Shown one piece after another: positions 16,681-25,219 of a DNA stretch of 64,000 bases (the first letter of the stretch is position 1; each line of letters opens with the position of its first letter). Source of the DNA: an uncultured Bariatricus sp. (GTDB taxonomy: Bacteria; Bacillota; Clostridia; Lachnospirales; Lachnospiraceae); contig CAKRFP010000008.1 in NCBI GenBank assembly GCA_934320645.1, positions 22,014 through 86,013 on the forward strand, written 5' to 3'. The notes below the pieces were generated by a model. It had not been told where the DNA came from. It made no database searches and saw only the letters and a program-made list of their open reading frames with translations. The position numbers were made by a program, and so were the translations under genes.

Positions 16681-18870
16681 ATGGGTTTGGAAGTAAAGAC
16701 GAGAGTAATCAAAAGAAACGGTGAGGAAGTAGACTTCCGGCTGGAGAAGATTGTGAATGCGATCAAAAAAGCGAATGAAGAGGTTGAGAACATCCACAAG
16801 ATGAATGACTTTCAGATCATTGCAATTGCGGAGAAGATTGCACAGCAGACAGAGGAATTTACGCATGCAGTGAATGTGGAGGACATCCAGGATATGGTTG
16901 AGACCGGCATTATGGAGATGCGTGGTTATGAGGTTGCCCAGAAGTATGTCCGCTATCGCTATAAGAGAGAATTAACCAGAAAGTCGAATACAACGGATAA
17001 CGGAATCCTTGCATTGATCGATCATATGAACGAGGAAGTAAAGCAGGAGAACTCCAATAAGAATCCTGTGATCAATTCTACACAGAGAGATTACATGGCA
17101 GGAGAGGTCAGCAAGGACCTTACCAGGAGAGTCCTCCTTCCGGAAGAAATCGTCCGTGCACACGAAGAAGGAATCATTCATTTTCATGATATGGACTATT
17201 TTGCACAGAAAGAGCACAACTGTGATCTGATCAACCTGGAGGATATGCTCCAGAACGGAACTGTCATCAGTGAGACGATGATCGAGAAACCACATAGTTT
17301 CTTTACCGCGTGTAATGTGACCACACAGATCGTTGCACAGGTTGCAAGTAACCAGTATGGCGGACAGTCATTTACGCTGTCACATCTTGCACCATTCGTA
17401 GATGTAAGCCGTCAGAAGCTCCGCAAGAGTGTCATTGAAGAAAGAATGGAATCCGGAGAGGTTCTGGATGATGCGATCATCGACAAGATCACAGAGAGAA
17501 GGCTTCGTACCGAAGTACAGAGCGGAATCCAGACGATCCAGTATCAGCTGATCACACTGATGACCTGTAATGGACAGGCACCTTTCGTAACTGTTTTCAT
17601 GTATTTGGATGAGGTTCCGGAAGGAAGAACCAGGGATGACCTTGCGATGATCATCGAAGAAGTGATGAAGCAGCGTATGCAGGGGGTTAAGAATGAAAAG
17701 GGTGTATGGATCACACCGGCGTTTCCGAAGCTGATCTATGTACTGGATGAAGATAATATTACCGAGGATTCCAAATACTGGTATCTGACTGAGCTGGCTG
17801 CAAAATGTACGGCAAAGCGTATGGTGCCGGATTATATTTCTGCAAAGATCATGAAAGAACTGAAAGATGGAGATGTTTATCCGTGCATGGGATGCCGCTC
17901 ATTCCTTACCGTAGAAGATTCCCAGAGAAATGCAGACGGAAGCCATAAGTTCTACGGACGTTTCAACCAGGGGGTTGTGACGATCAACCTGGTTGATGTG
18001 GCATGTTCAGCAGAAGGTAACATGGAACGTTTCTGGGAAATCCTGGATGAGAGACTGGAGCTTTGTCACAGAGCACTCAGATGCAGACATGAGCGTCTTC
18101 TCGGAACCGTTTCAGATGTAGCACCGATCCTGTGGCAGAACGGGGCACTTGCCCGTCTGAAAAAGGGAGAGACCATCGACAAGCTGTTATTTGATGGATA
18201 TTCAACCATTTCCCTCGGCTATGCGGGACTTTATGAGATGTGTATGCGGATGCTTGGCAAATCCCATACAGATCCGGAAGCAAAGCCATTTGCACTGTCA
18301 GTTATGCAGCGTCTGAACGATAAATGTAAAGAATGGAAAGAAGCGGAAAACATTAGCTATTCCGTATATGGGACACCGATGGAATCTACCACATACAAGT
18401 TCGCAAAATGTCTGCAGAAGCGTTTCGGAATCATTCCGGGCGTTACAGATAAGAACTATATTACAAACAGCTATCATGTACATGTTACTGAAGAAATCGA
18501 TGCATTCAGTAAGCTGAAATTTGAATCGGAATTTCAGAAGCTTTCACCGGGTGGAGCGATCAGCTATATTGAAGTGCCGAATATGCAGACCAATATTCCG
18601 GCGGTACTTTCCGTATTACAGTACATTTATGAGAATATCATGTATGCAGAGTTGAATACCAAGAGTGATTTCTGCGAAGTCTGCGGTTATGACGGAGAGA
18701 TCAAGATCATCGAGGACGAGACCGGAAAGCTGGTATGGGAATGCCCGAACTGTGGCAACCGGGATCAGGATAAGCTCTTTGTAGCGAGAAGAACCTGCGG
18801 ATATATCGGAACCCAGTTCTGGAATCAGGGAAGAACCCAGGAGATTAAGGACAGGGTACTGCATCTGTAA
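16681..18870 (+). CDS. nrdD: Anaerobic ribonucleoside-triphosphate reductase
   Basis: A 729-residue class III reductase making deoxyribonucleotides without oxygen by a glycyl radical. The N-terminal ATP-cone (about 5-95) starts TRVIKRNGEEVDF. The C-terminus has a zinc site (CEVCGYDGE and CPNCGN) and the glycyl-radical motif RRTCGYIG, with Gly about residue 707. AGGAG lies before the ATG. Its activase nrdG is not adjacent, as it usually is, but 2.5 kb downstream behind an AT-rich insertion. Two NrdR boxes precede it. Confidence 0.97.
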   Translation: MGLEVKTRVIKRNGEEVDFRLEKIVNAIKKANEEVENIHKMNDFQIIAIAEKIAQQTEEFTHAVNVEDIQDMVETGIMEMRGYEVAQKYVRYRYKRELTRKSNTTDNGILALIDHMNEEVKQENSNKNPVINSTQRDYMAGEVSKDLTRRVLLPEEIVRAHEEGIIHFHDMDYFAQKEHNCDLINLEDMLQNGTVISETMIEKPHSFFTACNVTTQIVAQVASNQYGGQSFTLSHLAPFVDVSRQKLRKSVIEERMESGEVLDDAIIDKITERRLRTEVQSGIQTIQYQLITLMTCNGQAPFVTVFMYLDEVPEGRTRDDLAMIIEEVMKQRMQGVKNEKGVWITPAFPKLIYVLDEDNITEDSKYWYLTELAAKCTAKRMVPDYISAKIMKELKDGDVYPCMGCRSFLTVEDSQRNADGSHKFYGRFNQGVVTINLVDVACSAEGNMERFWEILDERLELCHRALRCRHERLLGTVSDVAPILWQNGALARLKKGETIDKLLFDGYSTISLGYAGLYEMCMRMLGKSHTDPEAKPFALSVMQRLNDKCKEWKEAENISYSVYGTPMESTTYKFAKCLQKRFGIIPGVTDKNYITNSYHVHVTEEIDAFSKLKFESEFQKLSPGGAISYIEVPNMQTNIPAVLSVLQYIYENIMYAELNTKSDFCEVCGYDGEIKIIEDETGKLVWECPNCGNRDQDKLFVARRTCGYIGTQFWNQGRTQEIKDRVLHL

Positions 18871-18914
18871 GGATGGAAATGTTTTTGAAAATTTTAATAG
18901 TGAGAAGATATAAT

Positions 18915-18952
18915 AAAGGACACGGCTTTCGTTCAGAGAAGCCGTGTCCTTT
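18915..18952. terminator. Bidirectional terminator between nrdD and a convergent lipoprotein gene
   Basis: Perfect 14-bp stem AAAGGACACGGCTT/AAGCCGTGTCCTTT with a 10-base loop. The T side serves nrdD, and the A side gives a short U run for the opposing gene. Confidence 0.9.
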
Positions 18953-18961
18953 ATTCACAAG

Positions 18962-19471
18962 TTATTTAAAGTTAATTGGATAAACGTCTTTGATTAAACC
19001 ATCCTGATCATAAGAAAAATATATCTTTTGGACTATTTCTTTCTTATCGACTACAAAAGTTACAAGAACAGTTTCGGAATCATCTGTTTTGGAGTCAAGC
19101 GAAATATCTTTTACAGCTATTTTGGTATTATTAACAGCTGCCTCTGACAGATAGGTCTGACCATAGGTTGAAACAAAATATTCTAATCGGCTGCTTTCAA
19201 AATATTTTCCTACAAGCTTGTTCCAGTTCTCAAGAATTTTCTCAGAATTGGCGAAAGCATCATCAGAATTTGCATCAGTATTTTCACCGATTACGGTAGA
19301 AGCATCCGGAGAGTATAATTCTTCATTTGGCGCGGTAAACATTGCATTGATTACTGCTTCGGCTTCCGGACTTACGGCTGATTCAGATGTTTTTTTTCCT
19401 GAGCAGCCAGTAAGCAGAATAAACAAAAGTAACAGAATAAAATAAATTTTTGGTGCTGCTTTTTTCGTCAT
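18962..19471 (-). CDS. Small lipoprotein of unknown function
   Basis: A 169-residue secreted protein with a lipoprotein signal: charged MTKKAAPK start, hydrophobic stretch, then the lipobox LLTGC (Cys about residue 23). The mature part is Ser/Asp/Glu-rich and soluble-looking, ending in a beta-rich domain (VLVTFVVDKKEIVQKIYFSY). The start at 19471 is chosen from AAGGAGGGA directly upstream; the open frame extends 23 codons further without one. It diverges from blaI and converges with nrdD. I do not recognise the family. Confidence 0.8.
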   Translation of the reverse strand: MTKKAAPKIYFILLLLFILLTGCSGKKTSESAVSPEAEAVINAMFTAPNEELYSPDASTVIGENTDANSDDAFANSEKILENWNKLVGKYFESSRLEYFVSTYGQTYLSEAAVNNTKIAVKDISLDSKTDDSETVLVTFVVDKKEIVQKIYFSYDQDGLIKDVYPINFK

Positions 19472-19619
19472 GAGAATCCCTCCTTTATAAAAGATCAAAT
19501 ATGTTAATTTAATAATATGATTGTAATAATAAAAAGTCAAGATAATAAAATAATAAAATTTTAATATATAGTAGATAGATTAAAAGAAGAAGTTTATAAT
19601 ATAATCAGGAGGCGATAAT

Positions 19620-19994
19620 ATGTTAAAAAAGAGATTAACAAATAAACAAATGGATGTAATGAATATTTTATGGGAAAATGGTAAACCAATGGCTGCATCT
19701 GAAATTTTGAAAGCAAATAAAAAATTGAATATTAATACGATTCATGCATGCATTAGAAAATTATTAGAAGAAGAATATGTAAAAGTTGCATATATTGATT
19801 ATAGTGGTAATGTTATGAGTCGTTATTTTATTCCAACAGTTTCTAAAGGAAAATATTTTAGTGAGAGCTACAAAGATATTATTGGATCAAAAAAAATAAT
19901 ATTAACCTCTTTAATAGAAACGGAAACTAATATTGAGGAACTCGAACAGCTTGAAAATTTAATTAGGAAGAAGAAAGAAGAATTAAAGGAGTAG
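19620..19994 (+). CDS. BlaI/MecI/CopY-family transcriptional repressor
   Basis: A 124-residue winged-helix repressor: LTNKQMDVMNILWENGKPMAASEI is the typical start (split here at ILW), followed by the recognition helix region NINTIHACIRKLLEE and a C-terminal dimerisation helix. In known systems the partner M56 protease cleaves the repressor. Here it is directly followed by an M56 gene seven bases later, so a sensor-repressor pair is likely, but no beta-lactamase gene is nearby. Codon use is AT-rich compared with nrdD and nrdG. Confidence 0.85.
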   Translation: MLKKRLTNKQMDVMNILWENGKPMAASEILKANKKLNINTIHACIRKLLEEEYVKVAYIDYSGNVMSRYFIPTVSKGKYFSESYKDIIGSKKIILTSLIETETNIEELEQLENLIRKKKEELKE

Positions 19995-20000
19995 CCGGAT

Positions 20001-21131
20001 ATGTCATTATCATTGGGACCTTTTATAACATGCTTCTTGTGTACAAATATTCTTTGCATAATATTGTATTATTTGATATATAAGAAAAAAATATTTTTTG
20101 ATAAAAGTTTACGTTTTATATTCTGGATAATAGGAATTATATTACTAAGGATGGTACTTCCATTTAATTTTCCATTTACATATACTTTTTATTCAGACAA
20201 TATTTTACCCAAAATAGTTGATTTCATCTATTATAAATTACAACATGGGAAAATAATGATATTAGATATTGGTTTGATTATCTGGGGGATAGGAAGTATA
20301 TTTCAGATCACAATAATGATACGAAGTAATATAAGATTACGAAGATATGTTAAAAATTATGTGATTAGTATGGAAAATCCAATAGCAGAAGAAATAATAG
20401 ATATAGTGCAAAATGAGTTACTTTTTGAAAAAATAGAAGTAGCTGTATTGCCAGAGCTTGTGTCACCTGCAATTATTGGGATTAAACAACCAATATTAAT
20501 TATTTCGGAAAAATTTTGTTTTTCAAGACAGGAATTGAAATTGGTATGTGAACATGAAATAAATCATTATATAAAAGGTGATTTGATCCTAGTGGCAATT
20601 ATAAATATTGTTAGCTGTATACAATGGTGGAATCCTGTAATTCATTTTTTAAAGGAAGAACTAATTTTAGCGTTAGAATTATCTAATGATTTTCAAATTA
20701 TGGAAAATCAATCTGATGCTGAAAAAATAGAGTATGCAGAATTAATTTTAAAAATTGCCAAAGAAAAAGAGTATTTTAGAATAATTGATAGAAGTTTTGG
20801 TGCTTGTTTTGTCGGAAAAAATCAAACGAATTTAAAAACAAGAATAGGGTATATCTTGAAGAAGGATGAGAAGAAAAAGGGGGTAGTGTATATAATTAAC
20901 GTATTGATGCTAAGCGTAATGCTATTGGATTTTTTTTGGGTTCCGGAAGCAACACATCCGATAGATCCGGATAATCAGGAAAATTCAATAGAAATGTCTC
21001 CCCAAAATACATATTTTCTAAAAACGAGAGAAGGGTATCAAATATTTGTAAATAATAAATTGTGGGGAGAAGTAAAAGAGATTCCGGATGGACTGGAGAA
21101 TATTCCTATACGAAAGAGTGTCAGACATTAA
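20001..21131 (+). CDS. M56 (BlaR1-like) membrane metalloprotease without a penicillin-sensor domain
   Basis: A 376-residue membrane protein with about three N-terminal helices, a cytoplasmic zinc protease domain with HEINH in CEHEINHYIKGD (around residue 184), and one more membrane helix (VVYIINVLMLSVMLLDF). After it only about 70 residues remain, far less than the roughly 260-residue penicillin-binding sensor of BlaR1. It therefore probably senses something other than a beta-lactam, or works with another sensor; this is inference. It forms an operon with the upstream BlaI-like gene. Confidence 0.85.
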   Translation: MSLSLGPFITCFLCTNILCIILYYLIYKKKIFFDKSLRFIFWIIGIILLRMVLPFNFPFTYTFYSDNILPKIVDFIYYKLQHGKIMILDIGLIIWGIGSIFQITIMIRSNIRLRRYVKNYVISMENPIAEEIIDIVQNELLFEKIEVAVLPELVSPAIIGIKQPILIISEKFCFSRQELKLVCEHEINHYIKGDLILVAIINIVSCIQWWNPVIHFLKEELILALELSNDFQIMENQSDAEKIEYAELILKIAKEKEYFRIIDRSFGACFVGKNQTNLKTRIGYILKKDEKKKGVVYIINVLMLSVMLLDFFWVPEATHPIDPDNQENSIEMSPQNTYFLKTREGYQIFVNNKLWGEVKEIPDGLENIPIRKSVRH

Positions 21132-21275
21132 ATATTATAGTATGGGTAAACTTTTTTAAAGACATTTATAATTTGCTTTTTCAATCATAATGCGTACTCA
21201 TCCTTTGTGTGAAAAAAGTTTTCACCTGATACTATCAGAATAGTACAGACAGAAAGTGATGTCAAAGAAATACGG

Positions 21276-21303
21276 TTGATTTCCGGGTGCGATTTGCTAT
21301 AAT
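21276..21303 (+). promoter_or_regulatory. Probable nrdG promoter
   Basis: TTGATT (21276-21281), 16-bp spacer, TATAAT (21298-21303), about 70 bases before nrdG. This gives nrdG its own transcription start, independent of nrdD. Confidence 0.6.
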
Positions 21304-21370
21304 TGTAAGAAGAGTAAGAACCGACAAAAGCGCAGTTCAGATATAATGTGGAAAAGGAAAGTATAAAGAT

Positions 21371-21877
21371 ATGAATTACGGAACAATCAAAAATTATGAT
21401 ATCGCAAATGGAACCGGCGTCAGGGTCAGTCTTTTCGTATCCGGATGCCGGCATCACTGTAAAGGATGCTTCAATTCCGAAACCTGGGATTTCAATTACG
21501 GCAATTCATACACCAAAGAAGTTGAAGCACAGATCCTCGAAGCACTCAAACCGGCATATATCCAGGGATTTTCCCTCCTGGGCGGCGAACCCTTCGAGCC
21601 AGAGAACCAGAAAGAACTCGCAGGACTCCTGCAAAAGATCAAAGAAAGCTACCCGGAGAAAAATGTCTGGTGCTACACCGGATATCTCTATGATGTAGAT
21701 CTCATCCCCGGCGGAAAAGTCTACACCGAATACACGGGCAAGATGCTCGCCTGCATCGACACCCTCGTAGACGGCGAGTTCATCGAAGCCGAAAAAGATC
21801 TCACCCTGGAATTCCGCGGAAGCCGCAACCAGAGAATCCTGCATCTTGATGAAATGCGAAAAAATGCGAAAAACTAA
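21371..21877 (+). CDS. nrdG: Anaerobic ribonucleotide reductase activating protein (radical SAM)
   Basis: A 168-residue radical-SAM enzyme that installs the glycyl radical on NrdD. The [4Fe-4S] site is CRHHCKGC in the expected place (about residues 26-33), followed by FNSETWDF, and the SAM-binding GGEP motif is LLGGEPFEP. It is separated from nrdD by the lipoprotein/BlaI/M56 segment. Codon use in the second half is noticeably C-rich (ATC, GAC, CTC) compared with the insertion just upstream. Its terminator overlaps the next tRNA promoter. Confidence 0.95.
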   Translation: MNYGTIKNYDIANGTGVRVSLFVSGCRHHCKGCFNSETWDFNYGNSYTKEVEAQILEALKPAYIQGFSLLGGEPFEPENQKELAGLLQKIKESYPEKNVWCYTGYLYDVDLIPGGKVYTEYTGKMLACIDTLVDGEFIEAEKDLTLEFRGSRNQRILHLDEMRKNAKN

Positions 21878-21886
21878 AATAATTCA

Positions 21887-21915
21887 TTGACAAAAAAAGA
21901 CCACTGTGCTATAAA
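21887..21915 (+). promoter_or_regulatory. Promoter of the second tRNA-Trp gene
   Basis: TTGACA (21887-21892), 17-bp spacer, TATAAA (21910-21915). The -10 box lies in the loop of the nrdG terminator hairpin. The block CCAYTGTGCTAT around the -10 is shared with the first tRNA-Trp promoter. Confidence 0.82.
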
Positions 21916-21933
21916 TAACAAGTGGTCTTTTTT
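21893..21933 (+). terminator. nrdG terminator overlapping the tRNA promoter
   Basis: Perfect 13-bp stem (21893-21905 with 21921-21933) ending in a T run, 15-base loop. Transcripts starting at the internal promoter begin near the 3' arm and so cannot form this hairpin. Confidence 0.85.
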
Positions 21934-21950
21934 AGATCATAAAATCAAAT

Positions 21951-22021
21951 AGGGGATTGGTCAAATGGTATGACAGGAGTCTCCAAAACTCTTAGCGGCA
22001 GTTCGATTCTGTCATCCCCTG
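21951..22021 (+). tRNA. trnW: tRNA-Trp (anticodon CCA), second identical copy
   Basis: All 71 bases are identical to the gene at 8483-8553, including the cloverleaf, CCA anticodon (21983-21985), four-base variable loop and G73. The flanks differ: it has its own promoter and a different terminator, so this is not a recent large duplication. Confidence 0.93.
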
Positions 22022-22027
22022 TAAAGT

Positions 22028-22057
22028 CCTCTCGGAAGTAGTTCCGGGAGGTTTTTC
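22028..22057 (+). terminator. Terminator of the second tRNA-Trp gene
   Basis: Ten-bp stem CCTCTCGGAA/TTCCGGGAGG (one G-T pair), four-base loop, T5 run, six bases after the tRNA. Confidence 0.9.
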
Positions 22058-22208
22058 TATTAAAAAGTCAATTCAACAAAAACACTTTTTAAAAGGATAT
22101 CTAAAACATTCAACAGCACTCATTTCATCGCCGCTTAAGGTGCACTATCCAACCCCGTGATTTTTACAAGTTGAGACAATGATTAGATCTATAACCAATA
22201 ACCTTGAG

Positions 22209-22370
22209 CAGCATCAGACAAAAATAATTCCCACCAGATTCAATTTTTGTGCAATGGAGAGGAAACTCAGGAATCGTGGAAGCCATTGCTGAACACGATT
22301 CCCGCTTTCAGAGGTTCCTCGGAATGGTTTGCACAAAGAATCTGGTGGGAATTATTTTTGTCTGATGATG
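22209..22370. repeat. 162-bp fold-back element with 30-bp perfect terminal inverted repeats
   Basis: 22212-22241 is an exact inverted copy of 22338-22367. The pairing continues outward by two bases after one mismatch and inward through TTTGTGCAA/TTGCACAAA, AGGAA/TTCC and GGAATCGTG/CACGATTCC to a loop around 22283-22296. The element has no gene, no T run that would make it a simple terminator, and lies between the tRNA and a convergent gene. The surrounding 22058-22208 holds nothing else I recognise. A MITE-like insertion or a structured RNA are both possible. No clear target duplication is visible. Confidence 0.85.
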
Positions 22371-22406
22371 ACACAACTTATATTTTTTGTAAATCAATAT
22401 ATTTCT

Positions 22407-23732
22407 TTAGAAATTAAAATCAAGTTCATACACCTTAACCGGCCTTCCTTTCGCATTGGTTGTCTGCGTATACGCGAGCCTCGCAACTCCTCCATTTTCC
22501 AGATTCTGAATGATCCGGTTCGCATTTCTCACCGTACTTCCCATACGTTCGGCAAGCTCATGCGTTGTAATCTTATTTGATCCGGCAGCATGCGTACTGG
22601 CAAGGACTTTCTTGATCGTAACCGGTGAAAGATTACACTGCTTTGCAATCTTTCCAAGATTCTGCACATACTGATTCTGGATCACTTTTCGGTCGGATGA
22701 ACCAAGAGGTCCGATCATATCCCCGTTTTCATTCTGGATAAAACTTTTTCCAAACTGAACAGCCTCTTTGCGGGCATTTACAGAATTACGGATCGCATTG
22801 TCAAAATTTGTCCCGATTCCGTATCCTACAGCACATTCAAAATGCAGTTTGCCGGTGAGAAATTCATTCAGTTCGCAGACCTTGTTATTGTGCGTAATAT
22901 GTTGCAGCATTTCCACAGTGGTCAAGGCACTGCAGTGATTATCCACTTCCTGAGGGATACAATTCATCAGATTCTTTTTAAAGAAATCTTCCATACAAAC
23001 ATAGATCTGCTGGATATTTTCCGGTGTGTTATCTGTCGAACTACGGGGAGATATATTGATGATAACCGGAAGGTTGGAACGCATGTGCTCCAGCTCGATC
23101 GTGGACAGAAGTTCATTTGCAAGATCCCGGATATGGCTGACACTTGGCAGCGGATAGATCGTCGGGATCCCGTGCGCACGAAGCTCCGGCAGGATATTAC
23201 TGTACTGACAGAGAACCATATCCATTTCATTGTTGTTCCACATACGGATCAGCTCTGAAAGGACATGATTTTCAATCGTACTGATACTGGTGCGGGTCAG
23301 TGCCTTGGTCCAGTTGTTAATATGCGGTGGAACTGTATCAATGTCCAGCTCCTTAAGGAAAGCGGTTGCAGTACAGCCGCCGTCGATCGGAATCAGGAAA
23401 TCCAGAATAATCCGGTCCATATCCAGATCCCGGTTGGAAATCAGCAGATTCAAAAGAGCACGGTACAGACCGGCTGTATCAATTTCAAAGGATACAATCG
23501 GACGGTTATAAGCGTGCGCAGTTGACTCAATGGCAGCTTTTGCAATCTTACCACTGATAAGAAATCCATCAGTGTCCCCGGCGTAAGAATCGTAAACTTC
23601 TGATATTGTGTCAAATTTGTTGTAGGAAACCACCTGGATGTCGCAGTTTAGTTTTAGTTCCGAGACGATCTGCGAGACAGGTTCCTTTAAGTACTGGCTG
23701 GTAATAGCCACAATTTTTCTTCTCATTTTCAT
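22407..23732 (-). CDS. Unclassified transcriptional regulator with C-terminal winged helix
   Basis: A 441-residue soluble protein. The N-terminal third (RRKIVAITSQYLKEPVSQIV, split in reading) resembles the ligand-sensing fold seen in PrpR-type regulators. The middle (CAVGYGIGTNFDNAIRNSV, NARKEAVQFG) looks like a degenerate GGDEF-like domain. The C-terminal about 90 residues form a helix-turn-helix (HELAERMGSTVRNANRIIQNL) followed by a wing. It is transcribed divergently from the M20 amidohydrolase-MFS pair, and repeated TATTCTGTAA sites fill the intergenic space, so it probably controls those genes. Ligand unknown. Confidence 0.72.
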   Translation of the reverse strand: MKMRRKIVAITSQYLKEPVSQIVSELKLNCDIQVVSYNKFDTISEVYDSYAGDTDGFLISGKIAKAAIESTAHAYNRPIVSFEIDTAGLYRALLNLLISNRDLDMDRIILDFLIPIDGGCTATAFLKELDIDTVPPHINNWTKALTRTSISTIENHVLSELIRMWNNNEMDMVLCQYSNILPELRAHGIPTIYPLPSVSHIRDLANELLSTIELEHMRSNLPVIINISPRSSTDNTPENIQQIYVCMEDFFKKNLMNCIPQEVDNHCSALTTVEMLQHITHNNKVCELNEFLTGKLHFECAVGYGIGTNFDNAIRNSVNARKEAVQFGKSFIQNENGDMIGPLGSSDRKVIQNQYVQNLGKIAKQCNLSPVTIKKVLASTHAAGSNKITTHELAERMGSTVRNANRIIQNLENGGVARLAYTQTTNAKGRPVKVYELDFNF

Positions 23733-23782
23733 TCACCTCTCAAAAAGTATCATATAAAATTATCTTCCATAAATCAACTATA

Positions 23783-23947
23783 ATATTCTGAAAATTAAAA
23801 AAATAACGATTAAATAGGTAAAAACAACGAAAATCAAGAATATTCTGTAATATTATTGACTAAAATTTTAGAAGTTGGTATTATGTAATCATGATAACTA
23901 TTCTGTAAATGTTCCAAAAACAAACAAAAATATTCTGTAAATATTCT
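23783..23947. promoter_or_regulatory. Cluster of TATTCTGTAA operator-like repeats
   Basis: Four related sites on the + strand: ATATTCTGAAAAT (23783-23795), AATATTCTGTAATATT (23839-23854), CTATTCTGTAAATGTTC (23898-23914) and AATATTCTGTAAATATTC (23929-23946). A weaker inverse match (AGAACAGTATTT) follows at about 23954-23965. One site abuts the -35 of the downstream promoter and two lie after its start, a layout that would allow repression or activation by the divergent regulator. Confidence 0.7.
23856..23884 (+). promoter_or_regulatory. Promoter of the M20 peptidase-MFS operon
   Basis: TTGACT (23856-23861), 17-bp spacer, TATTAT (23879-23884). The resulting leader is about 115 bases and contains two of the TATTCTGTAA repeats. 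Confidence 0.78.
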
Positions 23948-24006
23948 AAAAGTAGAACAGTATTTTTAATGTAAATGGCAGGAACAAAGTTAAAGGAGGG
24001 CTTAGT

Positions 24007-25182
24007 ATGAATTACTATGAAAGAGCATTGGAATTAAAGGATGAAACAATTGCAAACCGCAGACATATCCACAAAAATGCTGAAACTGGTCTGGATCTTC
24101 CAAAGACCAAAGCTTATGTTATGGAAAAGCTGACAGAATACGGACTTGAGCCGAAGGATTGTGGCTACGGGGTAACAGCTACACTCGGCAAAGGGGGAAA
24201 GGTTCTTCTTCTGAGAGCAGATATGGATGCACTTCCGATGCCGGAAGAAAGCGGAGAAGAATTTGCATGTCCTACAGGAAAAGAAGCACATGCATGCGGA
24301 CATGATTTCCACGCTGCAATGCTTCTTACAGCAGCAAAGATGCTGAAAGAAAAAGAAGATACACTGGAAGGAACTATCAAATTCATGTTCCAGCCGGCAG
24401 AAGAGACTTTTGAAGGAAGCAAGAATATGATCGAGAATGGTATTCTTGAGAATCCTCCGGTTGACGCAGCACTTGCATACCATGTATCACCGGGAAAAAT
24501 GCCAATCGGACTTTTTATGTACAATGATAAGGATACGATGATGTATTCTGTAGATGGATTTAAGATCACCATCCATGGAAAAGGATCCCATGGTGCTTAT
24601 CCACATGTAGGAGTTGACCCGATCAACATTGGAGTTCATATCCATCTTGCATTGCAGGAACTGATCGCAAGAGAAAGCGATCCGACACATTCCTGTGTAC
24701 TTACAATCGGACAGTTTGCAGGCGGAACTGCAGCAAACATCATTCCTGAGACCGCTGTTCTCCAGGGAACGATCCGTACCAACAAGCCGGAAGCAAGAGA
24801 ACTTCTGGTCCGCAGAATGAAAGAAGTTGCTGAAAAGACAGCAGCTGTATATAACGGAACCGTTGATATTGAGATGATCTCAGAAGTTCCTCCGCTGATC
24901 TGCAATCCGAAGCTTACCGACGAAGTGGTTGGATATATGCAGGAGCTTGGAATTCCGGGACTCACACCATATCCGGGAATTTCTGCAAGTGCTTCTGAAG
25001 ATTTCGCAGTGATCGCTGAAAAGGTTCCAAGTACATTTATGTATCTGTCAGCAGGATATCTGGATGAAAGAGGACAGTATCCGGCACATCATCCGAAAGC
25101 ACAGTTTAATGAGGATGTTTGCCCGATCGGAGCAGCTTGTCTTGCACATTGCGCTTCACAGTGGCTTAAAAATAACAAATAG
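24007..25182 (+). CDS. M20 family metallo-amidohydrolase (hippurate hydrolase/aminoacylase type)
   Basis: A 391-residue cytoplasmic di-metal amidohydrolase that removes acyl groups from N-acyl amino acids or related amides. Metal and catalytic motifs in order: RADMDALPMPE, HACGHDFHAAML, FQPAEE, and the late HHPKAQFNED. A dimerisation (lid) domain lies around residues 180-295. AGGAGG lies before the ATG. It is cotranscribed with an MFS transporter 37 bases downstream, suggesting uptake and hydrolysis of the same compound. Substrate not determinable. Confidence 0.9.
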   Translation: MNYYERALELKDETIANRRHIHKNAETGLDLPKTKAYVMEKLTEYGLEPKDCGYGVTATLGKGGKVLLLRADMDALPMPEESGEEFACPTGKEAHACGHDFHAAMLLTAAKMLKEKEDTLEGTIKFMFQPAEETFEGSKNMIENGILENPPVDAALAYHVSPGKMPIGLFMYNDKDTMMYSVDGFKITIHGKGSHGAYPHVGVDPINIGVHIHLALQELIARESDPTHSCVLTIGQFAGGTAANIIPETAVLQGTIRTNKPEARELLVRRMKEVAEKTAAVYNGTVDIEMISEVPPLICNPKLTDEVVGYMQELGIPGLTPYPGISASASEDFAVIAEKVPSTFMYLSAGYLDERGQYPAHHPKAQFNEDVCPIGAACLAHCASQWLKNNK

Positions 25183-25219
25183 AGAGTAAAGGTTTCTTTA
25201 GGAACAGGAGGAAAAGAAT

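Noticed and set aside
21208..21224. Short palindrome GTGAAAA-AAG-TTTTCAC upstream of nrdG as an operator
   Set aside because: Single 7-bp arms in AT-rich DNA about 70 bases from the promoter; not enough to support a site.
22329..22580. Plus-strand 83-residue frame after the fold-back element
   Set aside because: Overlaps the regulator gene on the other strand, no ribosome site, no similarity.
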